Origin: a virus
Virus record (IMG/VR): IMGVR_UViG_3300025108_000157
Location: 1-37,441 of that record
Direction: 5' to 3' (one strand)
DNA: 37,441 nt
The position numbers and the translations under genes were made by a program. Every line of letters starts with the position of its first letter. The stretch's first letter is position 1. Positions 23,606 to 30,191 of the stretch are shown piece after piece. The notes below the pieces were generated by a model. It did no database searches. It saw only the letters and a list, made by a program, of their open reading frames with translations, and had not been told where the DNA came from.

Positions 23606-23759
23606 TATTTTTATATATTTGTTTGGCTTTAAGCAAAACTTGCACAACCTAATAAAGTTGGACGGTGCTTGGAACAGGTAATTAAATTATTTCTTTTTTG
23701 TAGGCTTTTTTCTTTGTTTTTCTTTTTGTCCTTTTTCTTTTTCTTTCTTTTTAGTTATT
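23606..23759 (+). other. Non-coding junction: possible structured RNA and 60-nt pyrimidine tract
   Basis: No ORF. TATATTTG (23614-23621), a -7-like box without a good -33, is followed by a GC-richer segment in which GCACAAC (23642-23648) can pair with GTT and GTGC (23657-23659, 23665-23668) and an alternative AAGCA (23631-23635)/TGCTT (23666-23670) stem uses the same 3' strand. From about 23690 to 23752 the + strand is almost only T and C, the reverse of the purine-rich coding strand elsewhere. It lies between late and replication modules. Confidence 0.4.
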
Positions 23760-23882
23760 ATGAATTGTAGAAAATGTAAATACAAAATGCTATATTTAGG
23801 TAGTAATCAAAACGGTTATTATTACTTGTGTAAAAAATGCAATAACGTAATACCTACAAATGAAAAAATTAACAAGAAGTAA
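23760..23882 (+). CDS. Small zinc-ribbon protein
   Basis: A 40-residue ORF with CRKC and CKKC about 18 residues apart and a YYYL stretch between. It is a relative of the 33-residue protein at 1632-1733. It overlaps the NinG start by 23 nt, hence likely coupled to it. It may assist nucleic-acid binding; not shown. Confidence 0.6.
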   Translation: MNCRKCKYKMLYLGSNQNGYYYLCKKCNNVIPTNEKINKK

Positions 23883-24249
23883 ACTAATAAAAAAACTTGA
23901 CAAAGTATTTAGTTTATATATTAGACAACGTTATGCTAAAAACGAAATAGCACAATGTTTTACTTGTGGCAAAAAAGATCATTGGAAAAAATTACAATGT
24001 GGTCATTTTCAAAGTCGTAAATATTATTCTACTCGTTGGGATGAAATTAATTGTCAAGTACAATGTGCAGGGTGCAATGTATTTAAGTATGGAGAACAAT
24101 TTGTATTTGGCAAAAATTTAGATTTAGAATACGGAGCTGGATGTGCAGAATCACTTTATTACAAAGCAAAACAATTAACTAAATTTTCAAGAACAGATAT
24201 TGAGGAGTTAATAAATCGTTATAATATGTTAATAAAAGAGTTAAACTAA
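23860..24249 (+). CDS. ninG: NinG/Rap-like recombination protein
   Basis: A 129-residue protein. It has CFTCGKK (C33, C36), QCGHF (C47, H49), RWDEIN, and QCAGCN (C69, C72), the zinc-binding HNH-like pattern of lambda NinG/Rap, then a YGAGCAESLYYK helix. NinG family members act on recombination intermediates. It opens the replication and recombination block and is ended by a terminator at 24294. Confidence 0.75.
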   Translation: MKKLTRSKLIKKLDKVFSLYIRQRYAKNEIAQCFTCGKKDHWKKLQCGHFQSRKYYSTRWDEINCQVQCAGCNVFKYGEQFVFGKNLDLEYGAGCAESLYYKAKQLTKFSRTDIEELINRYNMLIKELN

Positions 24250-24293
24250 TTTTTATATTTATAGTGTTCTGTTACATTTGTCTTGTATAAAAG

Positions 24294-24323
24294 AGGGTTA
24301 ATTTATTTTAGCCCTTTTTTTTT
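24294..24323 (+). terminator. Intrinsic terminator after ninG
   Basis: AGGGTTAA (24294-24301), six-base loop, TTAGCCCT (24308-24315), then a T run. It is the first strong terminator after 13832 and so ends the long late transcript. Confidence 0.85.
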
Positions 24324-24376
24324 GCCTATTTATTAAAAAAATTGTTTATATTTATAATTCATTTAAAATTATATAT

Positions 24377-24565
24377 ATGGCAAATAATAGAACAATACCC
24401 TACGAACAACACTACGTTCAGGTAGGATTTTACCAAAACTTTATCAAAAACAAAGAACAAGAAATTAAAGACTTGAATAAGAAAAATGATTTACTTGAAC
24501 AAGAAAATGAAGTTTTAAAAGCTAAACTCGAAGTTGAACATTCTAATAACTTAATGAGATTATGA
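24377..24565 (+). CDS. Small coiled-coil protein, unknown
   Basis: A 62-residue protein with a short aromatic N-terminus and a heptad coiled coil (residues 25-55). It starts a gene set that ends with an SSB-like protein. A weak -7-like TATATTTA lies upstream at 24347-24354, but the spacing to the nearest TTTG is 22, not 19. The stop overlaps the next start (ATGA). Confidence 0.55.
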   Translation: MANNRTIPYEQHYVQVGFYQNFIKNKEQEIKDLNKKNDLLEQENEVLKAKLEVEHSNNLMRL

Positions 24566-24990
24566 ACAAAGAAAAATTAGCAGAACTTTATCACAAGTAC
24601 GAGTTATCTAAAGATGATTTTTTTAAACATCAACATTACACAATAATTACCAGACAAGGAATTGACAAGATTCAAGCTATAGAACAAATCTCTATAGACT
24701 ATGAAGTAATTAAATGTGAAACTAACTTTGCAGTATTTAAAGCAATAGCAACTAAAAACAATAAAAAGATTATCACGTTTGGTTCTGCTTTAAAAGGTGC
24801 ATCGTATAATGAAGGTAATTGTCAAAGCTGGTATGTCGCTGAAATGGCAGAAAAAAGAGCTATGTCAAGAGCTGTATTAAAACTAACAGGGTTTTATGAA
24901 CTTGGAGTTTTTGGAGAAGATGAATCAGATTCATTTAAAAAGAAAACTACAAAAGAAGAACTAATAAATAAAATTAAAAACAATGGCTGA
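24562..24990 (+). CDS. Conserved protein, possible single-strand annealing or recombination partner
   Basis: A 142-residue protein. A central AEMAEKRAMSRAVLKLTGFYELGVFGEDE segment, read in parts, resembles a motif seen in phage recombination-annealing genes next to SSB in this group. I cannot assign a family with confidence. It is coupled by ATGA to the gene before and by an 8-nt overlap to the next, in the set that includes the SSB-like protein. Confidence 0.4.
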   Translation: MNKEKLAELYHKYELSKDDFFKHQHYTIITRQGIDKIQAIEQISIDYEVIKCETNFAVFKAIATKNNKKIITFGSALKGASYNEGNCQSWYVAEMAEKRAMSRAVLKLTGFYELGVFGEDESDSFKKKTTKEELINKIKNNG

Positions 24991-25207
24991 AAATATCTAC
25001 AAAGAAAAAGATAATCTCAAAAAAGTTTATAAAGAAAAAGATCATCATCCATTCGAGAATCAAATTTTTAATCACTATAGAGAACAAGCAAAAGAAATAA
25101 ATAAAGCTATAGAGTTATTAGTAGAACATAACTACAGAGTTATTGACCTTGAAGGCAAATGGATTACAAAAGAAAATATTAACTTAATTAAAATCAATAA
25201 ATTATGA
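24983..25207 (+). CDS. Small protein of replication set, unknown
   Basis: A 74-residue charged helical protein. It overlaps its neighbours at both ends and is followed by the SSB-like gene with ATGA coupling. No domain recognised. Confidence 0.5.
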   Translation: MAENIYKEKDNLKKVYKEKDHHPFENQIFNHYREQAKEINKAIELLVEHNYRVIDLEGKWITKENINLIKINKL

Positions 25208-25497
25208 GTGCAATTATCAATGCGAGTATTAGGGTCGATAAATTACCTAAAGAAAAATTTATCAAAGGTAAAGATGGTGCGGTTTATTATAACTTAACTA
25301 TTTCAGTAAATGACGATACAAGATACGGAAACAACGTAGCTTTAATGGATTCTCAAACAAAAGAAGAAAGAGAAGCTAAAGTACAAAGAAACTATCTTGG
25401 TAACGGCAAAGTAGTATGGACTAACGACATTATTAAGTTAGCTGAAAGAGAACAAGAGAATACTACAGCTCCAGTATCTAATGATTTACCATTTTAA
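25204..25497 (+). CDS. ssb: Short SSB-like single-strand DNA-binding protein
   Basis: A 97-residue protein. The first 85 residues read as a short beta-rich OB-like domain (NASIRVDKLPKEKF, YYNLTISVNDD, KGKVVW) and the last residues NDLPF match the acidic-hydrophobic tip by which SSBs recruit partners. It is shorter than usual bacterial SSBs. It would coat single-stranded DNA during phage replication. It is followed by a terminator. Confidence 0.65.
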   Translation: MSAIINASIRVDKLPKEKFIKGKDGAVYYNLTISVNDDTRYGNNVALMDSQTKEEREAKVQRNYLGNGKVVWTNDIIKLAEREQENTTAPVSNDLPF

Positions 25498-25525
25498 GAA
25501 AACAAAATAAAATTTATTTTTTTGA

Positions 25526-25553
25526 AGGGGTTTTAAACGACCCCTTTTTTTTA
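25526..25553 (+). terminator. Intrinsic terminator after ssb
   Basis: AGGGGT (25526-25531) pairs with ACCCCT (25540-25545), with an eight-T tail. Confidence 0.85.
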
Positions 25554-25566
25554 TATATTTATATAA

Positions 25567-26412
25567 ATGCAATTAAGACTCGACGAACAACAAACAGTAC
25601 AATATCTTGCAATGCAATCAATAGAAGAAGATTGCACAATAGATGTAAATGAAAAATTAGAATATCCTCCAGTAGCATTGTCTTTTGGAGAAACATTAAT
25701 AAAAGGAAGAAATAAAGATATGCTTTTACCAATACCTTTAGGAACTTATGGAAATTTAAGCTGCGTTACAGCACCACCCAAAACAAAAAAAACATTCTTT
25801 ATATCATTACTTGCTTCTGTTTATTTATCAGACAAGAATCATTTTGGAGGTAATTTGAAAGGGCATAGAAAGGGAAAACAATTAATACATATAGATACAG
25901 AACAGGGCAAATGGCATTGCCAAAGAGTATTTAAAAGAGTTGCAGAAATGGCAGGAACATCTGATGGTTATTTAACTTATGGATTGAGAAGAATAGGACA
26001 TAAAGACAGAATAGAATTTATTGATTATTGTTTAGAAAATAAAGCTGAAAATAAATCTTTATTAATTATAGATGGTATTGCTGATTTAGTAAGTGATGTA
26101 AACAATATAGAAGAATCAAATGCTTGTGTACAAAAACTTATGGAATGGTCAGCTAAATATGATGTACATATAATAAATGTAATTCATCAAAACTTTGGAA
26201 GTACAAAATTAGGAACAGGACATCTTGGAAGTTTTTTAGAAAAAAAAGCAGAAACAGTAATACAATTAGAAGCAAATACAGTTAATAAAGAATGGATAAC
26301 AGTTAAATGCAAAAGAAGCAGAGGTTATGCGTTTGAGACATTTAGTTTTAAGGTAAATGAAATGGAACTACCTGAAATCATTGGGGATTTATATGACCCT
26401 TTGGAAAACTAA
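25567..26412 (+). CDS. RepA/RecA-like ATPase (replicative helicase-type)
   Basis: A 281-residue protein of RecA-fold type. The P-loop, APPKTKKT at 69-76, is degenerate: both usual glycines are replaced. A catalytic-type Glu lies in HIDTEQ (108-113), Walker B is LLIIDG (165-170) and a sensor-like IHQN follows at 206-209. RepA-like ATPases of this form act as hexameric helicases or helicase loaders in phages and plasmids. It is the only candidate helicase in the unit and there is no DNA polymerase, so replication needs host enzymes. The gene stands between a terminator and the sigma-like gene. Confidence 0.65.
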   Translation: MQLRLDEQQTVQYLAMQSIEEDCTIDVNEKLEYPPVALSFGETLIKGRNKDMLLPIPLGTYGNLSCVTAPPKTKKTFFISLLASVYLSDKNHFGGNLKGHRKGKQLIHIDTEQGKWHCQRVFKRVAEMAGTSDGYLTYGLRRIGHKDRIEFIDYCLENKAENKSLLIIDGIADLVSDVNNIEESNACVQKLMEWSAKYDVHIINVIHQNFGSTKLGTGHLGSFLEKKAETVIQLEANTVNKEWITVKCKRSRGYAFETFSFKVNEMELPEIIGDLYDPLEN

Positions 26413-26415
26413 ATT

Positions 26416-26895
26416 ATGAAAAACTACTTATCGGACATCTATAAAAAGCATCAAGTATGGATTGACATTGTTTGCTCCTTTGGCTGCAACAAAGAAACAG
26501 CAGAAGATATTACACAAGAAATGTATATCAAAATTCAAAAAAGAATAAACAAAGGATTAGATATTGATTTTGGAGATGACTATAATTATTACTATATTTT
26601 CAAGACATTAAAATCTTTGTTCCTTGATTTAAAACGCAAAGAAGCTAAAGTCAATACGTTATCTATAGACAATATGAGGGATTTTTTAGCAGACTTTGAT
26701 GCAGCTAATTATGAAGAAGTCTATGCTACAATACAAAATGAACTAAACAATATGTATTGGTATGATAAAAAGATATTTGAGATCATAGAAGGTGGCGAAA
26801 GTATTGCACAACTGTCAAGAAAGTCAGGCATACCTTACTATTCACTTTATAACACATATAAAAAAGTAAAAGAAAAACTAAAAAAATTATTATGA
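26416..26895 (+). CDS. Phage sigma-70-like factor
   Basis: A 159-residue protein, the length of small ECF-type sigma factors. Region 2-like: AEDITQEMYIKIQKRI (29-44) and a helical IFKTLKSLFLDLKRKE (61-76). Region 4-like: KKIFEIIEGGESIAQLSRKSGIPYYS (118-143) with a helix-turn-helix, then a basic end. Sigma factors guide RNA polymerase to promoters. In this window it is the obvious candidate to recognise YAAAAT-N12-ACGTTATATA. It sits just after the helicase-like gene with ATGA coupling to the next gene, i.e. in the replication region expressed before the late genes. Confidence 0.7.
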   Translation: MKNYLSDIYKKHQVWIDIVCSFGCNKETAEDITQEMYIKIQKRINKGLDIDFGDDYNYYYIFKTLKSLFLDLKRKEAKVNTLSIDNMRDFLADFDAANYEEVYATIQNELNNMYWYDKKIFEIIEGGESIAQLSRKSGIPYYSLYNTYKKVKEKLKKLL

Positions 26896-27359
26896 TAAAA
26901 GTTAGACAATCAAGATTAGATTATTGTGCTAATTCTGGTAATTTTTATGAAGAATTATTTTATAAAAAAGTAATTGAAAAAGGTTTTGATTATAGAAAAT
27001 CTACAAATGAACAAGATTGGTATATGCACATAGATTGTTATGTTAATGGTTATGGTATAGACATAAAAGGCAATAGACATTTAGAAACTATTTGGTTAGA
27101 ATATACTAATGTTAACGGGAACAATGGCTGGTTAAGAGGTAAAGCATTTTATATTGCTATGTTTATTGTAGAATTAAATTGTTTTAGTATTTATAAAAGA
27201 ATCGATTTATTAAACTATATAAAAGAAAATACAAAACAAAAAACCAATAATAAAAAAGATTATTTAAAACTTTATACACGACAGAAATGGGGAAAAAAAG
27301 ATGAAATTATAAAAGTTAAATACAATCATATAAAACATTTAGAATTAATAAAATTATGA
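26892..27359 (+). CDS. Putative PD-(D/E)XK nuclease 1
   Basis: A 155-residue protein. Residues 40-60, QDWYMHIDCYVNGYGIDIKGN, show the D-x(n)-D-x-K pattern of restriction-like nucleases (D48, D57, K59). A later Arg/Trp/Gly-rich segment is consistent with that fold. It may act on recombination intermediates or host DNA. It is coupled to the sigma gene by ATGA. Confidence 0.55.
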   Translation: MIKVRQSRLDYCANSGNFYEELFYKKVIEKGFDYRKSTNEQDWYMHIDCYVNGYGIDIKGNRHLETIWLEYTNVNGNNGWLRGKAFYIAMFIVELNCFSIYKRIDLLNYIKENTKQKTNNKKDYLKLYTRQKWGKKDEIIKVKYNHIKHLELIKL

Positions 27360-27502
27360 AATTAGGAGACTTAATATTTTACATTACAAAATATACAGGC
27401 ATTAAATGGCTTGTAGACAAATATCACAACTATATGGGAACTGAATGTAATTGCGACAAAAGACGTAAAGACTGGAATGAAATAAAAATAAAAAGATGGT
27501 AA
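27356..27502 (+). CDS. Small conserved protein, unknown
   Basis: A 48-residue ORF with an ATGA overlap upstream. GDLIFYITKYTGIKWLVDKYHNYMG and CNCDKRRKDWN segments form a pattern I know from small phage proteins of Bacteroidetes. The two Cys may bind metal. Function unknown. Confidence 0.6.
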   Translation: MKLGDLIFYITKYTGIKWLVDKYHNYMGTECNCDKRRKDWNEIKIKRW

Positions 27503-27705
27503 AATTTAATAAATATGATTTCAAAGACTGGGAAAAATTTAGGCTTTCAAAAAAATCAACCATTAGTCGTGAAGAATTTAAAATGGTATGTCAGTTCCAC
27601 GCAACCTATTACGATCATAAATACTTCGAACCTTGTACCTGTAACCCCAAACTAATTAATAAATGGATTAGTGAATTAAATATTGTTTGGAATAATGGGA
27701 ATTGA
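27496..27705 (+). CDS. Small conserved protein with HATYYDHKYFEPCTCNP motif
   Basis: A 69-residue protein with a single-strand start at ATG 27496 overlapping the previous stop. The segment CQFHATYYDHKYFEPCTCNP (about residues 32-51) with C, H and C residues could bind metal. It is a small protein of phage replication clusters of Bacteroidetes; function unknown. Confidence 0.55.
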   Translation: MVKFNKYDFKDWEKFRLSKKSTISREEFKMVCQFHATYYDHKYFEPCTCNPKLINKWISELNIVWNNGN

Positions 27706-28105
27706 AACAATAAAAAAGTTTGAAAAAGTATTAGTTGCTTTCTTAAATATGGATGGCTGGGATTTAGAATGGACTGGAGACGGTTTTAAACATTATGATG
27801 CTTGTGGATTCACGAAAAATGGAAATCCTTGTGTTATAGAAATGAAATTTAGAAACAAATACTATGAAGAAAAAATGTTAGAAAAATATAAATATGATGC
27901 ATTAATGAAAATGGATAAAAAAGTAGTCAAGCTATATTTTGTTAATGACCCTAAAGGTAACTATTTATACTGGTTAAATGCATTAGAACTTCCAGAACCA
28001 GTAGATATGTACTGCCCTGATACTACACTATGGACTAAAAAAAGGTTACTTAAACCTGTTTACTTACTAAAAGAAAACCAAGCCACAAGAATAAATTTAA
28101 ATTAA
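27695..28105 (+). CDS. Putative PD-(D/E)XK nuclease 2
   Basis: A 136-residue protein from ATG 27695 (a TTG at 27683 would add four residues; I prefer ATG). Motif: HYDACGFTKNGNPCVIEMKFRNKYYEEKM, read as D35 followed by E49-M-K51, then a YKYDAL helix. It shares the D-x-ExK core with restriction-like nucleases but is not obviously related to the one at 26892. Followed by the cassette at 28117. Confidence 0.6.
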   Translation: MGIETIKKFEKVLVAFLNMDGWDLEWTGDGFKHYDACGFTKNGNPCVIEMKFRNKYYEEKMLEKYKYDALMKMDKKVVKLYFVNDPKGNYLYWLNALELPEPVDMYCPDTTLWTKKRLLKPVYLLKENQATRINLN

Positions 28106-28116
28106 GTTATTAAATA

Positions 28117-28148
28117 TTTTGTTTATAACTTTAATTGTTATATATTAG
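28117..28148 (+). promoter_or_regulatory. Bacteroidetes-type promoter, cassette 2
   Basis: TTTTG (28117-28121), 19 nt, TATATTAG (28141-28148). Confidence 0.65.
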
Positions 28149-28152
28149 CTAT

Positions 28153-28174
28153 ATAATTACAACGAAGTAATTAT
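28153..28174 (+). promoter_or_regulatory. Leader hairpin, cassette 2
   Basis: ATAATTAC-AACGAA-GTAATTAT, a perfect 8-bp stem with a six-base loop. It has A-U where cassette 1 has G-C in the second stem pair from the loop. Confidence 0.7.
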
Positions 28175-28190
28175 TAAAACAAACAGACAA

Positions 28191-28355
28191 ATGATAAATA
28201 TAATAAAACACCCTAATTCTTATGAAGTTGAATGGACTGTACAAGGAAAAAAATACAAAGAATTAAGAACACAATTTTTTGCAACTCTAAAAGAAGCAAA
28301 ACTATTTAAAAGATGTTTAAAAAACAGATTTAAAATAACAACAACGGGAGTTTAA
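28191..28355 (+). CDS. Cassette 2 small protein, unknown
   Basis: A 54-residue basic protein with a YEVEWTVQGKKYKEL beta-hairpin-like part and a TLKEAKLFKRCLKN helix. The pattern (Y-x-V-x-W then a helix with E-A-x-x-F) also fits the small proteins at 33179 and, less closely, 32733, so the cassette genes may share a beta-beta-alpha fold. The stop codon lies in the loop of the terminator hairpin. No domain recognised. Confidence 0.6.
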   Translation: MINIIKHPNSYEVEWTVQGKKYKELRTQFFATLKEAKLFKRCLKNRFKITTTGV

Positions 28356-28372
28356 CAGCTCCCTTTTTTTTT
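28346..28372 (+). terminator. Intrinsic terminator, cassette 2
   Basis: GGGAG (28346-28350) pairs with CTCCC (28359-28363), then a T run. The cassette gene's stop codon (28353-28355) is in its loop. Confidence 0.8.
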
Positions 28373-28390
28373 GAATAAAATTATTAAACA

Positions 28391-28422
28391 TTTTGTTTAT
28401 AAACCAATTTTCATTACTTTTA
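28391..28422 (+). promoter_or_regulatory. Bacteroidetes-type promoter of exonuclease gene
   Basis: TTTTG (28391-28395), 19 nt, TACTTTTA (28415-28422). The gap to the ATG at 28427 is 4 nt, so the mRNA would be leaderless or nearly so. No leader hairpin here. Confidence 0.55.
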
Positions 28423-28426
28423 TTAA

Positions 28427-29140
28427 ATGATATTACTCATAGACGCAGACAGCTTAATCTTCGCAAGTTGTTACAGAACAAGAGACGAAGAAAACGATGA
28501 CCCTTACTATAGAGACATAGAAGATTCTATTGTAAAGTTTGATGAACAGTTTATGAAGATTGTAAATGATTTAGAAGAACAATACGAAATAGACAAAGTG
28601 ATTACATTTAATGGAAGCAAAGGAAACTTTAGAAAAATACTAACACCAGTATATAAAGCAAACAGAAAAAAACAAGAGTTACCTCCATTACTACACGATA
28701 TGCACCAATACGTTAAAGATACATACGACAGTAAATTTGTGTATGGATTAGAAACTGATGACCTTGTAGCTAAATACTGGCAAACACTATCAAATGAATT
28801 TGGAAGGGATAATGTTATGATTGTAAGCATAGACAAAGACTATAAACAATTCCCCTGCTTAATGTATAACTATCACTATAAACATAGAGTAGTATTAGAC
28901 ATAAGCGAACAGGAAGCATTATACAACTTTTATGAACAAATGATAGTAGGAGATACAGCAGACAACGTAAACTATTTTAAAGGTAAAGGTAAAAAGTTTG
29001 CAGAAAAATATTTTGCAGATTGCAAAAGTAAATATCAATACACTAAAAGACTATACGAATTATTTAAACAAGAATACAAAGGTAAGGCAAGACAGAAATA
29101 CGCAGAATGTTATAACCTATTAAAATTAAGAAATGATTAA
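28427..29140 (+). CDS. 5'-3' exonuclease / flap nuclease
   Basis: A 237-residue protein of the PIN-like 5' nuclease family. Metal-binding acidics: LIDAD at 4-8, ETDDL at 109-113, SIDKDYK at 134-140 and GDTADN at 175-180; YKANRKK (76-82) is the basic helical gateway motif. It would remove RNA primers or resect ends. It follows cassette 2 and the promoter at 28391. The GDTADN motif with the following GKGKK segment is typical of the H3TH part. Confidence 0.8.
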   Translation: MILLIDADSLIFASCYRTRDEENDDPYYRDIEDSIVKFDEQFMKIVNDLEEQYEIDKVITFNGSKGNFRKILTPVYKANRKKQELPPLLHDMHQYVKDTYDSKFVYGLETDDLVAKYWQTLSNEFGRDNVMIVSIDKDYKQFPCLMYNYHYKHRVVLDISEQEALYNFYEQMIVGDTADNVNYFKGKGKKFAEKYFADCKSKYQYTKRLYELFKQEYKGKARQKYAECYNLLKLRND

Positions 29141-29663
29141 AGAAAACAAATGGTTTGTTCAAAACGAGATAGCAGAAAAAGTAATAGAGCTATCAGGTAT
29201 TAATATATTTGAAAGATCAAGAAAAAGAGAAATAGTAGAAATGAGATCGTTATTCTTCTACATATTAAAAAACAAATTAGATATGGGATTGACTGAAATG
29301 TCAAGATACTTTGAAGATAGTGCTTCAAGTATAAACCACGCTACTATTATATGGGCATTAAAAAACTATGAACTATATAAGTCTACAAATAAAAGAATAC
29401 AAGAAATAGAAGAAATGATTATTTTAAAAACTTCTATGAACATAAAAGGAATAAACAGGGAAACTTATTTAGAACTTAAATGTAAAGAACTTGAAGCAGA
29501 AATAGAAAGACTAAATACAAAACCAAATGAATCTAAAATAATAGATTTAATAAATCAAGTTCCAAAAGCAAGAGAAGGAGAATTTATTACAAGAATTGAA
29601 TTAATGATTAAAGGGTGGGAATGGCAATATAGAGATAGCACAACAGCTTATGCAGGGGAATAA
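29133..29663 (+). CDS. DnaA domain IV-like protein without ATPase
   Basis: A 176-residue protein. Residues 29-80 contain SRKREIVEMRSLFFYILK, GLTEMSRYF and NHATIIWALKNYE, which match the DnaA-box-binding helix-turn-helix of DnaA domain IV. There is no AAA+ domain. The C-terminal 80 residues include a coiled coil. Such proteins could bind the phage origin or compete with host DnaA. The start overlaps the previous stop. I saw no perfect DnaA box. Confidence 0.65.
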   Translation: MIKENKWFVQNEIAEKVIELSGINIFERSRKREIVEMRSLFFYILKNKLDMGLTEMSRYFEDSASSINHATIIWALKNYELYKSTNKRIQEIEEMIILKTSMNIKGINRETYLELKCKELEAEIERLNTKPNESKIIDLINQVPKAREGEFITRIELMIKGWEWQYRDSTTAYAGE

Positions 29664-29856
29664 ACTAAAAGAACAAGCCTTATTAAAAATTCAATCTAAA
29701 ATTTGGGAACAAAAAAGATTGATAAAAGAATTAGAAAATGACATTGAAAAAGATAATGACATTGAATTTGAAATAGTAGAATTACAATTTAACAATGCTA
29801 TTAATCAATTAGAGATATACGAATACATAAAAAAAGCAATACAGAATTATGACTAA
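29650..29856 (+). CDS. Small coiled-coil protein, unknown
   Basis: A 68-residue charged helical protein, overlapping the DnaA-like gene by 14 nt and the next gene by 8 nt. No domain recognised. Confidence 0.5.
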   Translation: MQGNKLKEQALLKIQSKIWEQKRLIKELENDIEKDNDIEFEIVELQFNNAINQLEIYEYIKKAIQNYD

Positions 29857-30184
29857 ACAAGAATTTGAAGAAACAAAAAAATATCTATTAGACATTTGTC
29901 AACAAATAATGGATGTTAAACAACCTGAATACACACAAAAGAATTTAGACATACTACACAACTTTAAATGTTCTGCAAAGTTTATAGGCATAGAACCAAT
30001 GGAAGTATGGGCAGTATTTTTTAATAAACACATACAATCAATACTTGCACACGCTGGAGACCCTACTATGCATCAAGCAGAACCATTAGAAACAAGATAT
30101 GCAGATGCTATTAACTATTTATTATTAGGCTTTAGCTTATTACAAGACAGACCAAAAAAAGACATAATATCAGGAACTGAATAA
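29849..30184 (+). CDS. Conserved phage protein, possible MazG/Nmad1-like helical fold
   Basis: A 111-residue all-helical protein. The segments KNLDILHNFK, GIEPMEVWAVFFNKHIQSILAHAG and ETRYADAINYLLLGFSLL resemble small phage proteins of the MazG/Nmad1-like class, some of which are linked to nucleotide metabolism or base modification. The match is weak and no enzyme activity can be claimed. Confidence 0.4.
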   Translation: MTKQEFEETKKYLLDICQQIMDVKQPEYTQKNLDILHNFKCSAKFIGIEPMEVWAVFFNKHIQSILAHAGDPTMHQAEPLETRYADAINYLLLGFSLLQDRPKKDIISGTE

Positions 30185-30191
30185 AATAAAT

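Noticed and set aside
23690-23755. Pyrimidine tract as the C-terminus of a minus-strand Lys/Glu-rich protein
   Set aside because: The minus frame is open over the tract but has stop codons just upstream and no start; no support for a coding role.
26655-26665. ACGTTAT-like sequence inside the sigma-like gene
   Set aside because: It matches only ACGTTAT, lacks the ATA end and the spaced A box, and lies inside coding sequence.
27683-27694. TTG start for the second PD-(D/E)XK-like protein
   Set aside because: An ATG four codons later has better context and less overlap with the upstream gene.
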